Below are positions 7,918 through 14,342 of a DNA stretch of 14,342 nt, piece after piece (within the stretch, counting starts at the first letter, position 1; each line of letters begins with the position of its first letter). This DNA is from an uncultured Bacteroidales bacterium (GTDB lineage Bacteria > Bacteroidota > Bacteroidia > Bacteroidales > Lentimicrobiaceae). Under the pieces are notes generated by a model. It saw only the letters and a list, made by a program, of their open reading frames with translations, had not been told where the DNA came from and ran no database searches. Made by a program: the position numbers and the translations under genes. The DNA lies in contig CALCQV010000156.1 in NCBI GenBank assembly GCA_937894795.1, positions 1 to 14,342 of the forward strand. Reading direction: 5' to 3'.

Positions 7918-8421
7918 CTAGAGTATTTTTATGGCAGTGGAGATTGCTATGCTCCATATCATTACCGACAGGCTAAGCCAGCCTAGCAAATGCCGATGGG
8001 TAGAATAGTATTTTAAAACAAGAAATGTACCTATAGGTATTGACAATAATACCGGTGTTAGTATGATGAGGCCGGGAAAGCCAAACTTATCACGAATCAA
8101 TACAATGTACCTGTTACGCCTGGTGAATACTTTCACGGGCTTGGGTTGGCTTGTTAACAATAACTGCGTTGGTAAGGGAATACCGGTGATCTTATGATAA
8201 AACTTACGCACATTTCTTTTCCAGAACGGGAACTGCGAAAACAGATACCTGCCTGAATAATAGAAGAAAAGCACACCAATCCATCCGCCAACTGTGGTAT
8301 TAAGTATAGTATGCAGGTAAGAATACCCGAATAAATAGGAGGTAGGAGCCGCCACCAGGAACTTTATTGCACTGATAATAAGGATGCTCAGTTGCTTAAG
8401 AATCAATTCGTCTATAAACAT
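7918..8421 (-). CDS. Hypothetical integral membrane protein, four predicted helices
   Basis: I do not recognise this 167-residue protein with confidence. It shows two hydrophobic hairpins. Helices at about 12-32 and 36-58 are joined by a turn; helices at about 115-138 and 145-166 form the second pair. Between them is a strongly basic, probably cytoplasmic loop (about 66-112) rich in Lys and Arg. Small-residue motifs TTVGGWIGVLFFYYSG and FGFPGLIILTPVLLSIPIGT recall small export or DedA/SNARE-associated-type membrane proteins, but this is only a resemblance. The start is the ATG at 8421; a TTG at 8439 would add six residues. It is convergent with the NusG-like gene and divergent from the M23 peptidase. 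I found no TAnnTTTG element upstream on the minus strand. Confidence 0.75.
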   Translation of the reverse strand: MFIDELILKQLSILIISAIKFLVAAPTSYLFGYSYLHTILNTTVGGWIGVLFFYYSGRYLFSQFPFWKRNVRKFYHKITGIPLPTQLLLTSQPKPVKVFTRRNRYIVLIRDKFGFPGLIILTPVLLSIPIGTFLVLKYYSTHRHLLGWLSLSVMIWSIAISTAIKIL

Positions 8422-8603
8422 TAGATCGCAGAGTTTCAATTGTTGTTATTGCAGTACATGTGAGTTAATTCCATAAATTAGAAAAAGTAACGGCTTGACT
8501 GTCTGCATATTTTATAAATAGTAAACATTTAATTCAATGATTGGTTTGTTGCAAAAAAGATGCCATCGTAGTTGCATTGATCAGTCAGTTTCAGAACTTT
8601 CCA

Positions 8604-8611
8604 TATATTTG
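8604..8611 (+). promoter_or_regulatory. Possible -7 promoter element directly before the M23 peptidase
   Basis: TATATTTG is an exact match to the Bacteroidetes TAnnTTTG element, but only five bases separate its last G from the ATG at 8617. If it is used, transcription starts at or next to the start codon and the mRNA is leaderless. No well-spaced -33 TTG is seen. It could also be a chance match in AT-rich sequence. Confidence 0.4.
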
Positions 8612-8616
8612 CTTTC

Positions 8617-10356
8617 ATGCTTAAGAGATTATTCAGTAAATTACTTTTTTCCTTCATTTTTATTGCCGGGGCTGTTGCCCAGGATTATCCTACAGGGTAT
8701 TTCATTCCTCCGCTGGAAGGTACCTTGCAACTATCAGGTACCTTTGCAGAGCTCAGGGGCAATCATTTCCATTCAGGCATTGACATTCGTACCGGTGGTA
8801 AGGAAGGACTGCCGGTGAAGGCTTGTGCTGATGGATATGTGGTACGTATTAAGATATCGCCATTTGGATTCGGCAAAGCCGTTTATATAAATCATCCCAA
8901 TGGCTTTACCACTGTTTATGCCCATCTGCAGGGATTCAGTCCTGTAATTGATCAATGGGCAAAGGAGCAGCAGTATAAACTTGAACAGTTTGATGTTGAC
9001 CTGTTTCCTCCTCGTGACCTGTTGCGTGTAAAGCAAGGGGAAATAATCGCCAGATCGGGGAATTCCGGCTCATCTGAAGGTCCTCATGTTCACTTTGAAG
9101 TGCGTGAAACCAAGTCTGAGTTCCCGGTTGATCCTTTATTATTCGGTTTTCCGGTAAAGGACTTTATCCGCCCCACCATGCATGGGCTCAGGATATACCC
9201 TGAAGGTAAAAATGCTGCAGTAAATGGTAAGAGAGAACCGCTAAGTCTGACTCTGGCAGGATGGGGGCCGGTGTATCGACTTAAAATATCTGATACCATA
9301 GAGGTAGCTGGCAACTATTCACTGGGTATCAGTGCAAGTGACCTGCTCAATGAAACCAGCAACCGTAACGGCATTGTACGATATGCTATCTATGTCGATT
9401 CACTCCTGCAATTTGAATGGAAAGCCATTCGTTTTAGTTTTGCTGAAACACGATATATAAACAGTTTTATTGATTTCTCGCATTACTACGCAACAAATCA
9501 GCGGTTTATGCGTACACATATTGATCCGGGCAACCAACTCAGCATGTATTCATTTAAACCGGCCAACGGGATTTTTTCCTCAATTGCCGGTAAAATGCAG
9601 CAAGTAAAAGTTGTGATAACTGATTCCAGGGCAAATGAGTCGATTTTAAGGTTCTATGTTAAGGGAGTTTATCCTTTAGAATCAGCAATTAAACCTTCCG
9701 ATGACAAAACAGACGGCAAACTGTCTTCAGGATTATTATTCACCAGGAATGCAACAAATACTTTTTCAACTCCTGAGGTGAGTATAAGCTTGCCCGGTAA
9801 ATGCCTGTACGACAGCATCCGGTTTAACTTTAGTCAATCACCGCCATTAACGGGGATGTTGTCACCCATATATAAAGTACACGATCCCTCCATTGCATTG
9901 CACGACTATTATGATTTTAAAATACAGGTGGATTCTGTAAAAGGCATTAAGCCTGAAAAAATGCTTGTAGTGAAGCTGAACACTCTAAACAAGCCTTCTG
10001 CCATTGGAGGCAAATATGAGAATGGCTTTTTGAGTGTCAGGCTGCGTGAATTCGGACGATATACTGTTATGGCTGATACCATTGCTCCGATGATTAAAGC
10101 TTTGAATATCAGAGAAGGGATGCAACTTAATGGCCTTCAGGAAATAAGAATCAGCATAAGCGATGACCTGAGTGGAATCAGCACATACAGGGCTATAATG
10201 AATGGCAAGTGGATTTTGATGGATTATGATGCCAAAAACAGGTTGCTGACTTATAAAAGAGATAAAATGCTTTTGCCCGGTGAAAACATCCTTGTTGTTA
10301 AGGTTGATGACGACAATGGCAACAGTAATACATCACAATGGAAGATTATTAACTAA
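8617..10356 (+). CDS. Exported M23 (LytM-type) metallopeptidase with C-terminal Ig-like region
   Basis: A 579-residue cell-envelope protein of the M23 family, zinc endopeptidases that cut peptidoglycan cross-links. A clear signal peptide occupies about residues 1-21 (MLKRLFSKLLFSFIFIAGAV, then AQ). The LytM domain follows at about 28-165. The zinc ligands are visible as HSGID (His52, Asp56) and GPHVHFEVR (His157, His159), so the site looks intact. Residues between GYVVRIK and GEIIARSGNSG include an insertion relative to a minimal LytM core (about 108-140, Gln/Lys/Asp-rich). The remaining 400 or so residues are beta-rich and I do not recognise them as a named domain; the end (about 485-579), with ISDDLSGISTYRAIMNGKW, looks like an immunoglobulin-like fold. 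The start is fixed by the signal peptide. porV lies downstream on the same strand, with its own promoter. Confidence 0.9.
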   Translation: MLKRLFSKLLFSFIFIAGAVAQDYPTGYFIPPLEGTLQLSGTFAELRGNHFHSGIDIRTGGKEGLPVKACADGYVVRIKISPFGFGKAVYINHPNGFTTVYAHLQGFSPVIDQWAKEQQYKLEQFDVDLFPPRDLLRVKQGEIIARSGNSGSSEGPHVHFEVRETKSEFPVDPLLFGFPVKDFIRPTMHGLRIYPEGKNAAVNGKREPLSLTLAGWGPVYRLKISDTIEVAGNYSLGISASDLLNETSNRNGIVRYAIYVDSLLQFEWKAIRFSFAETRYINSFIDFSHYYATNQRFMRTHIDPGNQLSMYSFKPANGIFSSIAGKMQQVKVVITDSRANESILRFYVKGVYPLESAIKPSDDKTDGKLSSGLLFTRNATNTFSTPEVSISLPGKCLYDSIRFNFSQSPPLTGMLSPIYKVHDPSIALHDYYDFKIQVDSVKGIKPEKMLVVKLNTLNKPSAIGGKYENGFLSVRLREFGRYTVMADTIAPMIKALNIREGMQLNGLQEIRISISDDLSGISTYRAIMNGKWILMDYDAKNRLLTYKRDKMLLPGENILVVKVDDDNGNSNTSQWKIIN

Positions 10357-10519
10357 ACGATTACCATTTGGCAATAAAACTTTTTTTATTTTGGGCAATA
10401 ATAATCAAATTCTTTTGTTAATTGTTCCTGAATTATAAACCTGAGTCAGTGCGAATTAATACAAATGACAATATAAATGGCAGTTTGTCGTTTAATTACC
10501 ATTATATTGAAAATTACGA

Positions 10520-10527
10520 TAAATTTG
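10520..10527 (+). promoter_or_regulatory. Bacteroidetes -7 promoter element before porV
   Basis: TAAATTTG matches TAnnTTTG exactly and lies 23 bases before the ATG at 10551, the same distance range as for upp and the acylphosphatase-like gene. A convincing -33 TTG is not seen at the right spacing. It supports starting porV at 10551, since the longer open frame (from 10422) would span the promoter. The rest of the 10357-10550 gap is AT-rich and shows nothing else I can identify. Confidence 0.6.
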
Positions 10528-10550
10528 CATCCTCAATCAAAAATCTTTGT

Positions 10551-11789
10551 ATGCGCTTAAAGCAAGTTATCTTATCTGTCCTGTTTGCAGGAATTCTTCT
10601 ATTCAATGGAAATCAATCATTTGCACAAACTTCCACTGTCATAGGACAGGATCTGAACACCATCACCTCAGCTGTACCTTTTCTTCAGATTGGCCCTGAT
10701 GCCCGTTCGGGTGGAATGGGTGAAGCCGGAGTATCAAGTGCCCCCGATGCCAACTCACTGCATTGGAACCCTGCCAAATATTCATACATGAAGAGTGATA
10801 TGGGTTTCTCTCTTTCATACAGTCCCTGGTTGCGGGCATTGGTGTCAGATATCAACCTGGCCTATCTTACGGGTTTTAAGAAACTGGGTGATGATCAGGC
10901 TATTGCCGCATCATTGGTTTATTTCTCTTTAGGGGATATTGTTTTTACCAACATCACCGGTGAGGTGGTAGGTAATTACCGGCCAAATGAATTCGCACTA
11001 AGTGTAGCATACTCCCGTATGCTTACCAATACCTTATCAGGAGCGGTTTCAGCAAGATATATACACTCAAACCTTACACAGGGGCAAGAGGTGGCAGGTA
11101 CATCAACAAAACCGGGTAATTCAGTGGCTGCTGATATTGCAATCTATTCTGAACATCCCCTTGAATTTGATAATTTGGCCGGTGGTAAGTTTTCCTGGGG
11201 TCTGAATATTAATAATATCGGAGCTAAAATCTCCTATTCCGATGATAATACCCAGCGTGACTTCATTCCTACAAACCTTCGCGTTGGTCCTTCACTAACC
11301 CTGGATTTTGATGATTTCAACCGCATCACTTTCATGGTTGATTTCAATAAACTGCTCATACCTACACCGCCTATCTATGAATCTGATTCTAGCGGTAATA
11401 TCATTTATGACGATAATAACAACCCGGTTATACTTAGTGGAAGAGATCCCAATGTGTCAGTTCCCGTTGGTATGTTCCAATCGTTCTTTGATGCTCCGGG
11501 TGGTTTCCAGGAAGAGATGCATGAAGTGGCAATTGCAGCCGGTATTGAGTATTGGTATGATAAGCAGTTTGCATTGCGTGCCGGTTATTTCCATGAACAC
11601 GCCACTAAAGGTAACCGTAAGTTCTTCACACTTGGAGCAGGTTTAAGATATAATGTATTCGGACTGGACTTCAGCTACCTGATTCCTACTGATCAGCTTA
11701 ATCCTCTGGGTAATACTCTTCGTTTCACCCTTCACTTCGACTTTGACGCTTTCAAAGCACAAAGTGACGATGCCAATTCAAAGAAATAA
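10551..11789 (+). CDS. porV: Type IX secretion system outer-membrane protein PorV (LptO)
   Basis: A 412-residue outer-membrane barrel of the T9SS. PorV collects folded cargo from the SprA/Sov translocon and delivers it to the PorU sortase, which attaches it to the cell surface. A signal peptide occupies about residues 1-26 (MRLKQVILSVLFAGILL then ...SFAQ). The mature protein opens with TVIGQDLNTITSAVPFLQI and the block PDARSGGMGEAGVSSAPDAN, followed by HWNPAK, which are hallmarks of PorV and the wider PorV/PorQ group. The length is close to the usual 380-400. The frame is open 43 codons further upstream, but the signal peptide and the promoter at 10520 place the start at 10551. porU, a frequent neighbour, is not here; the upstream gene is an M23 peptidase. 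A strong terminator follows the stop. The convergent downstream gene encodes a likely T9SS client. Confidence 0.93.
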   Translation: MRLKQVILSVLFAGILLFNGNQSFAQTSTVIGQDLNTITSAVPFLQIGPDARSGGMGEAGVSSAPDANSLHWNPAKYSYMKSDMGFSLSYSPWLRALVSDINLAYLTGFKKLGDDQAIAASLVYFSLGDIVFTNITGEVVGNYRPNEFALSVAYSRMLTNTLSGAVSARYIHSNLTQGQEVAGTSTKPGNSVAADIAIYSEHPLEFDNLAGGKFSWGLNINNIGAKISYSDDNTQRDFIPTNLRVGPSLTLDFDDFNRITFMVDFNKLLIPTPPIYESDSSGNIIYDDNNNPVILSGRDPNVSVPVGMFQSFFDAPGGFQEEMHEVAIAAGIEYWYDKQFALRAGYFHEHATKGNRKFFTLGAGLRYNVFGLDFSYLIPTDQLNPLGNTLRFTLHFDFDAFKAQSDDANSKK

Positions 11790-11824
11790 GTTCAGCTACA
11801 CAGATAAAGTATCTATAATCAAAC

Positions 11825-11859
11825 AAAAAAGGAACAGCCTCATTGGTTGTTCTTTTTTT
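11825..11859. terminator. Rho-independent terminator, probably bidirectional, between porV and the tyrosinase-like gene
   Basis: An 8-bp stem pairs GAACAGCC (11832-11839) with GGTTGTTC (11845-11852) around a five-base loop, with one G-T wobble. It is flanked by an A-run (11825-11830) on the left and a T-run (11853-11859) on the right, so each strand reads a stem followed by U residues. It lies 36 bases after the porV stop and 20 bases from the end of the convergent gene, so it can end both transcripts. Confidence 0.88.
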
Positions 11860-11879
11860 GTTTTCACATACAACGTTAT

Positions 11880-13289
11880 TTATTGCTTGATTATCAGGGA
11901 TGATTGTTCCATGTTGCCATTAATGGTCAGTTTCAGAACATAAGTACCGGAGCTGAGTGATGAGAGGTCGTCAATAATTACCGAGTATACTTCTGCATAG
12001 TATTTTGATTTGAGCTTTCTGCCTGAGAGGTCATAAATCTCAATCAGCCAGGTATCACAGGAATTGGGTGAAATCATGTTTATGTGATCAGTAAAGGGAT
12101 TGGGATAAACCTTGATATCACCGGCAAATACCGTTTTTGCATGCTCATCATATCCACCGCAGGCATTCCAGCGGATAGGCACACCGCGATTATCCCAAGG
12201 GACCTGATTACGCATTATTATTGGATAGTCACGCATACCCATTGTCCCATTGCCAATAGCGGCAGTGAAGCTGGAGCCATTGGCAGCATGAAAACCCGGT
12301 AACAGCCTTACAGTAGTAGTTGATTCTATGCGTGCAGTCCTGCCTGCCGGTACTTCAAACCCATCACCGGCCTGTATAGTATACTGATAGAAAAAGAGCT
12401 CTTCAGGATTGTAGGTATTGTTCACTGTATAATCATCCAGATCAGCCAACTGGTTATCAGCATAAAATACCCCATATACCCTAGAATCGGTGATATCATT
12501 GGGATTCACTGCCGGAATAACCTGACCGTTAAAACTATAGGTACCATCATATCTGATCATATCTGTGCGCAGATACGCGGATGATTGGTGGACATCTTCC
12601 CAGTCTTTCCATTGCTTATCCACCCAGCTATGGTGCAGATAGAAAACAGGATCACGTGGTGAAACAGTAGCCGACATAGCACCCCCAACCCAACGGTGTG
12701 CGCCGTTATGTACTGCCTGCCTCTCCAGAACATTCGAAAAATCAAAGAAGTTGGTGAGTGCCTGAGTGTTCGTCACATTTGTAGGGGTAGGAAGGGGGCC
12801 GTTGGCACCTAGATTACGGTTGAGGCTCCAGTCAGTGTTGAACTGTCCCATGAAGTTAAAATCCCAGAGAGGTGAAGAGGGGGACTGGTCAACGGCGCTA
12901 TTCCAGTAAGGAATGGTAGTGTAGGGGTCCAGATCCTGCATTGCCTGCTCAAGTTCAAATAACTGTCGCCGGTGCCAGGCAAGGAATATTTCATTCTGAG
13001 GCTGGTTAGGCAGGTTAAGATGAATATCAAGAGCATTGGGAGTTGAGGTGTTAGTAAAATCAAAGAACTGCCCATGGAATACAGCCAGGTCATTGATCAA
13101 ATCTCCGTTAAAACGCAACTGGTAAAAGGCATTCACCAAATTGATCCGTTCAATTTCAGTCATTTCTGAGTAACTTTTCCTAATGCCTTGTGCCTTAGTA
13201 GAGATTGCGATGAGCAGTATAGCTGATAAGAGGAAAAATGACCTTTGGAGTTGTGTGATTTTATGATTAAATGGTATAAAGTACTTCAT
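11880..13289 (-). CDS. Tyrosinase-like type 3 copper protein with C-terminal T9SS sorting domain
   Basis: A 469-residue secreted protein of the tyrosinase/polyphenol-oxidase family, which oxidise phenols with a dinuclear copper centre. The signal peptide is about residues 1-33 (SFFLLSAILLIAISTKA). Candidate CuA ligands are His72 (FHGQFF), His90 (LDIH) and His106 in AWHRRQLFELEQ. CuB ligands are His194 and His198 (VHNGAHRWVGG) and His219/His220 in DPVFYLHHSWVDKQW. The CuA pair His90-His106 is 16 residues apart, where classical enzymes have about nine. A beta-rich spacer (about 310-346, RLLPGFHAANGSSF) resembles modules common before Bacteroidetes sorting tails. The end (about 390-469) is a type-A T9SS sorting domain: VYPNPF, IYDLSGRKL, SSGTYVLKL and a final SSLIIKQ. 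The start at 13289 gives a normal signal peptide; the frame is open to 13346. The substrate is unknown. Confidence 0.9.
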   Translation of the reverse strand: MKYFIPFNHKITQLQRSFFLLSAILLIAISTKAQGIRKSYSEMTEIERINLVNAFYQLRFNGDLINDLAVFHGQFFDFTNTSTPNALDIHLNLPNQPQNEIFLAWHRRQLFELEQAMQDLDPYTTIPYWNSAVDQSPSSPLWDFNFMGQFNTDWSLNRNLGANGPLPTPTNVTNTQALTNFFDFSNVLERQAVHNGAHRWVGGAMSATVSPRDPVFYLHHSWVDKQWKDWEDVHQSSAYLRTDMIRYDGTYSFNGQVIPAVNPNDITDSRVYGVFYADNQLADLDDYTVNNTYNPEELFFYQYTIQAGDGFEVPAGRTARIESTTTVRLLPGFHAANGSSFTAAIGNGTMGMRDYPIIMRNQVPWDNRGVPIRWNACGGYDEHAKTVFAGDIKVYPNPFTDHINMISPNSCDTWLIEIYDLSGRKLKSKYYAEVYSVIIDDLSSLSSGTYVLKLTINGNMEQSSLIIKQ

Positions 13290-13358
13290 ATGCTTGGTTA
13301 GATTAAGGTGTATTGCAGTGATGCTCAGACAAAGCATTCTAATCATGTCTGTTTCTGT

Positions 13359-14342
13359 TTATTCTGCTGATTCCTTCAATAACCTGAGGTCATTTACTTG
13401 TTGTTCGAGTTCATTTATCCGTTTTGATGTCTGGATGATATAAAGGGTCATCTCTTCTATTTTCTGGAGTAGTCTCATATTCATCTCTGCCAGTCCAATA
13501 CCGTTCTCCTCTACTGTTGCAGCAGAAGGGATATCTTTCAGGTGGCCGTTTTGTTGAATAAATGCTTCCACTTCTTCCAGTGAATCAAGGTCATAATCCG
13601 GGTCGAATACAAAATCAGCCCATCCTGTTTCAACAGTAACTTCTTTAGCGCGGATATTACCATTGACTGACAACCGGAAGTTTTGACTTGGTGCAGTGCC
13701 TAAGCCAACATTACCGGCAGCAAAAAGATCATTACTTTGCCAGTTTACAGTTGGCAGATTTGAGTTGCCGCTGGTCCAGGTAATTACTTGTCCCGGATCG
13801 GTGGTTGAAACCACTAAAGTTCCGCTGGCCGGTGATACATTGCCTGAGGAGTCAGAGGCGGTGACATGGAAACTATAAGAGGTGGCAGCGGTTAGTCCGT
13901 TGACATTGAACTGAGTGACATTGCCGGCAGTTGTTCCAATCTGGATGTTGTCCCGGAAAATGGAATAAGCTGTTACACCAACATTATCAGTTGAGGCAGT
14001 CCAGGTGAGAGTAAGTCCCGTAGTAGTGATATTGACAGCAGCCAGATTGGTTGGTGCCGTTGGTGGAGTAGTATCCGGTATGATTGGGAGAGTCGTTAAA
14101 TCCAGTCCTGAACTCTGTGCTGAATTATTGCCGGCAGCGTCAAAAGCTGATACGGTAAAGGTATAAGTGGTTTCAGAGGTAAGGCCGTTTGCCTGATATG
14201 TCAATACATTACCCGCCACTGTTCCAACAACATTACCATTGCGTCGTATTGTATAACCGGTAACACCTGCACTGTCGGTAGAGGCATTCCAGCTGATGGT
14301 GATGTTGTTGGAACAGTGGCGGGTAATGTATTGACATATCAG
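13359..14342 (-). CDS. Fibronectin type III protein with C-terminal coiled coil, 5' truncated at contig end
   Basis: The 3' part of a larger gene that enters from the right edge. The frame is open to 14342; a GTG at 14219 is internal to a domain and not a start. Reliable residues begin near 14301 with ISWNASTDSAGVTGYTIRRN, inside one fibronectin type III domain. A second follows (PPTAPTNLAAVNITTTGLTL... to VVSTTD). Next comes a segment with NVGLGTAPSQNFRLSVNGNI and RAKEV, then DYDLDSLEEVEAFIQQNGHL and IPSAATVEENGIGLAEMN. A coiled coil ends the protein (about the last 50 residues, LLQKIEEMTLYIIQTSKRIN). This tail is common in Bacteroidetes surface or fibre-like proteins and recalls phage tail-fibre ends, but I see no S74 catalytic motif that I can vouch for. 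There is no T9SS sorting domain. The N-terminal function is missing. It lies 69 bases upstream of the tyrosinase-like gene on the same strand, so the two could be cotranscribed. Confidence 0.85.
   Translation of the reverse strand: MICQYITRHCSNNITISWNASTDSAGVTGYTIRRNGNVVGTVAGNVLTYQANGLTSETTYTFTVSAFDAAGNNSAQSSGLDLTTLPIIPDTTPPTAPTNLAAVNITTTGLTLTWTASTDNVGVTAYSIFRDNIQIGTTAGNVTQFNVNGLTAATSYSFHVTASDSSGNVSPASGTLVVSTTDPGQVITWTSGNSNLPTVNWQSNDLFAAGNVGLGTAPSQNFRLSVNGNIRAKEVTVETGWADFVFDPDYDLDSLEEVEAFIQQNGHLKDIPSAATVEENGIGLAEMNMRLLQKIEEMTLYIIQTSKRINELEQQVNDLRLLKESAE
14193..14342. repeat. Perfect 41-bp inverted repeat at the contig end (probable fold-back chimera)
   Basis: Bases 14193-14233 are identical to the reverse complement of 14302-14342, with a 68-base spacer. 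Pairing continues for five more bases after one mismatch. The outer arm ends exactly at the last base of the window. Read in the gene's frame, the outer arm gives LICQYITRHCSNN, which does not look like the start of a fibronectin type III domain, whereas the sequence just inside it does. This favours an assembly or amplification chimera over a natural hairpin. Confidence 0.9.

Noticed and set aside
8537..8818. A 93-codon plus-strand frame overlapping the start of the M23 peptidase
   Set aside because: Most of it is the LytM coding region read in another frame; there is no independent evidence.
10422..10550. A 43-codon N-terminal extension of porV
   Set aside because: It would put a low-complexity Asn/Ser/Tyr-rich stretch before a perfect signal peptide and would span the promoter element at 10520.
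13326..13351. A 6-bp inverted repeat (CAGACA/TGTCTG, 14-base spacer) between the FN3 gene and the tyrosinase-like gene
   Set aside because: It is too short, with too long a spacer and no T-run, to call a terminator or an operator.
13359..14219. A complete 286-residue protein starting at the GTG at 14219
   Set aside because: The frame continues upstream with recognisable FN3 sequence (ISWNASTDS), so the GTG is an internal Val codon.
14193..14342. The terminal inverted repeat as a transposon end, phase-variable invertible site or natural hairpin
   Set aside because: It ends at the last base of an assembly whose other end is adapter, lies within a coding domain and has no recombinase gene nearby; a chimera is the simpler explanation.

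Overview
The window looks like a contig from a member of the phylum Bacteroidetes (Bacteroidota), probably assembled from environmental or metagenomic reads. Four lines of sequence evidence support this. There is a porV-type gene of the type IX secretion system (T9SS). A tyrosinase-like protein ends in a T9SS sorting tail. There is a NusG paralogue of the UpxY kind and a RemB/Wzi-like outer-membrane protein. Several genes are preceded by the Bacteroidetes -7 promoter element TAnnTTTG, with no strong Shine-Dalgarno sequences. I cannot name a genus.

Layout, left to right. Bases 1-40 are Illumina TruSeq adapter, not genome. Biological sequence starts at 41, inside a nucleotide-sugar 4,6-dehydratase gene (41-1842, 5' end missing), followed closely by a RemB/Wzi-like outer-membrane barrel gene (1861-3582). 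Next comes an apparent operon: uracil phosphoribosyltransferase upp (3728-4378), a MacB/FtsX-type ABC permease (4407-5645) and a polysaccharide-deacetylase-like protein (5638-7008). A second short operon holds an acylphosphatase-family protein (7073-7375) and the UpxY/NusG-like factor (7407-7898). It converges on an unrecognised four-helix membrane protein on the minus strand (7918-8421). An exported M23 peptidase (8617-10356) and porV (10551-11789) follow on the plus strand, closed by a strong bidirectional terminator. The minus strand then carries a T9SS-sorted tyrosinase-like protein (11880-13289). It is preceded, in its own direction of reading, by the 3' part of a fibronectin type III protein (13359 to the window end).

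How the genes fit together: the theme is the cell envelope. The dehydratase, the Wzi/RemB-like barrel, the deacetylase-like protein and the UpxY-like factor suggest surface-polysaccharide synthesis, modification and expression. The M23 peptidase acts on peptidoglycan, and PorV is the shuttle that carries T9SS cargo such as the adjacent tyrosinase-like enzyme. These functional links are inference from family knowledge and proximity.

Both contig ends show assembly problems. The left end is adapter. The last 41 bases are a perfect inverted copy of 14193-14233, best read as a fold-back chimera. No stretch longer than 300 bases lacks a gene; the longest gaps (8422-8616, 10357-10550, 3583-3727) hold promoters and nothing else I can identify. 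I saw no tRNA, rRNA, CRISPR array or insertion sequence. I did not find a convincing new multi-gene system; the most interesting leads are the altered acylphosphatase paired with an orphan NusG paralogue, and the T9SS-sorted copper enzyme beside porV.
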